Assembly (NCBI GenBank): GCA_902796815.1
Contig: CADBQL010000474.1
Span: 1-9,318 of the forward strand
Reading direction: 5' to 3'
Length of the DNA stretch: 9,318 nt
Source: an uncultured Coriobacteriaceae bacterium
GTDB taxonomy: Bacteria; Actinomycetota; Coriobacteriia; Coriobacteriales; Eggerthellaceae
Every line of letters begins with the position of its first letter. The first letter of the stretch is position 1. The translations under genes were made by a program, and so were the position numbers. The notes under the pieces were generated by a model. It made no database searches and was not told the DNA's origin. It saw nothing but the letters and a program-made list of their open reading frames with translations. Positions 8,997 through 9,318 of the stretch are shown here, in pieces.

Positions 8997-9283
8997 ACCT
9001 CGACCCCTTCCCTCAAATAATAATGCATAGTAGAACCACGGGAATTATTATAACGTCATCTTTGGTGATAAGCGATTGAAATGTCAGTTCGGTTTGCCTT
9101 TAGTGCTGTAACATTTTTGTTATCACCAAAAACGATAACCAGAAACAATTAGTACGAATCACAGGAGCGCTTGCGTTCGGACGCTTTGGATGGTTTGATA
9201 AATAGACCGCTTTTTGCATGGTTGCGTCTGGAGCAGCGCAGCCGTTTGCATCAATGGGTTTAGGTCAAGCAGAAGGAGGCTTT
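8997..9283. promoter_or_regulatory. Divergent intergenic region, mirror of 36-322
   Basis: Contains the same signals in reverse: the minus-strand TATAAT at 9052-9047 for the lipoprotein copy, the GATAA/TTATC operator-like repeats at 9061-9139, and the Shine-Dalgarno AGAAGGAGG at 9271-9279 for the rightward partial gene. No gene is seen in it. Confidence 0.48.
9061..9139. promoter_or_regulatory. Operator-like inverted repeats, mirror copy
   Basis: The inverted 11-bp arms lie at 9061-9071 and 9120-9130, with the dyad GTTATC (9119-9124) and GATAAC (9134-9139). The arm at 9061-9071 is the one next to the lipoprotein -10 hexamer. The interpretation is as for 180-258. Confidence 0.38.
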
Positions 9284-9318
9284 ATGGCGAAGAAAAACCT
9301 GCCATACGACGAGAAATA
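9284..9318 (+). CDS. Unidentified protein, N-terminal fragment (runs off the right edge)
   Basis: ATG at 9284 opens MAKKNLPYDEK and the window ends two bases into the next codon. AGAAGGAGG at 9271-9279 gives a strong ribosome binding site four bases upstream. It is the mirror of the fragment at 1-35, cut at exactly the same base, so neither end shows more of the gene. The family cannot be named from eleven residues. Confidence 0.6.
   Translation, partial: MAKKNLPYDEK

Overview
The whole window is a perfect inverted duplication. Base x equals the complement of base 9319-x from one end to the other, with the axis between 4659 and 4660 and no spacer. There is therefore only 4,659 bp of unique sequence, and every gene and site occurs twice, head to head, with identical DNA. 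The window ends are exactly symmetric about the axis and cut the same gene at the same base. That suggests a complete contig that folded back on itself rather than an arbitrary slice of a chromosome. Assembly, amplification or strand-switch artefact is the most likely origin; a genuine inverted dimer is possible but needs proof.

The unique arm (1-4659) looks like ordinary bacterial chromosome, moderately GC-rich with AT-rich intergenic regions and Shine-Dalgarno (SD) sequences. The protein style (lysR and acyl-CoA ligase neighbours, a Cys-anchored lipoprotein with a LolA-like look, a GtrA protein) suggests a gut or oral actinobacterium of class Coriobacteriia. That placement is inference, because no rRNA or other marker is present.

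Layout of the left arm: (1) the first 11 codons of an unidentified gene on the minus strand, leaving the window at base 1; (2) a 287-bp divergent regulatory region with repeated GTGATAA-type operator-like sites; (3) a 286-aa secreted lipoprotein with its own intrinsic terminator; (4) a LysR-type regulator; (5) an 88-bp element with 31-bp perfect inverted repeats that fills nearly the whole gap to the next gene; (6) a GtrA-family membrane protein that lacks a Shine-Dalgarno sequence and may be leaderless; (7) an ANL-superfamily acyl-CoA ligase of 547-551 aa with all core motifs; (8) a GC-rich, hairpin-rich 3' tail reaching the axis. The right arm (4660-9318) repeats this in reverse order and orientation.

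The lysR, gtrA and ligase genes are co-oriented, and the regulator may control the ligase, but the 88-bp element and the roughly 100-bp gap before the ligase argue against one simple operon. I see no transposase, integrase, CRISPR array, RNA gene, or convincing new multi-gene system. The items most worth a second look are the palindrome and its axis sequence, the 31-bp inverted repeat with a possible promoter for gtrA, and the operator-like repeats upstream of the lipoprotein.
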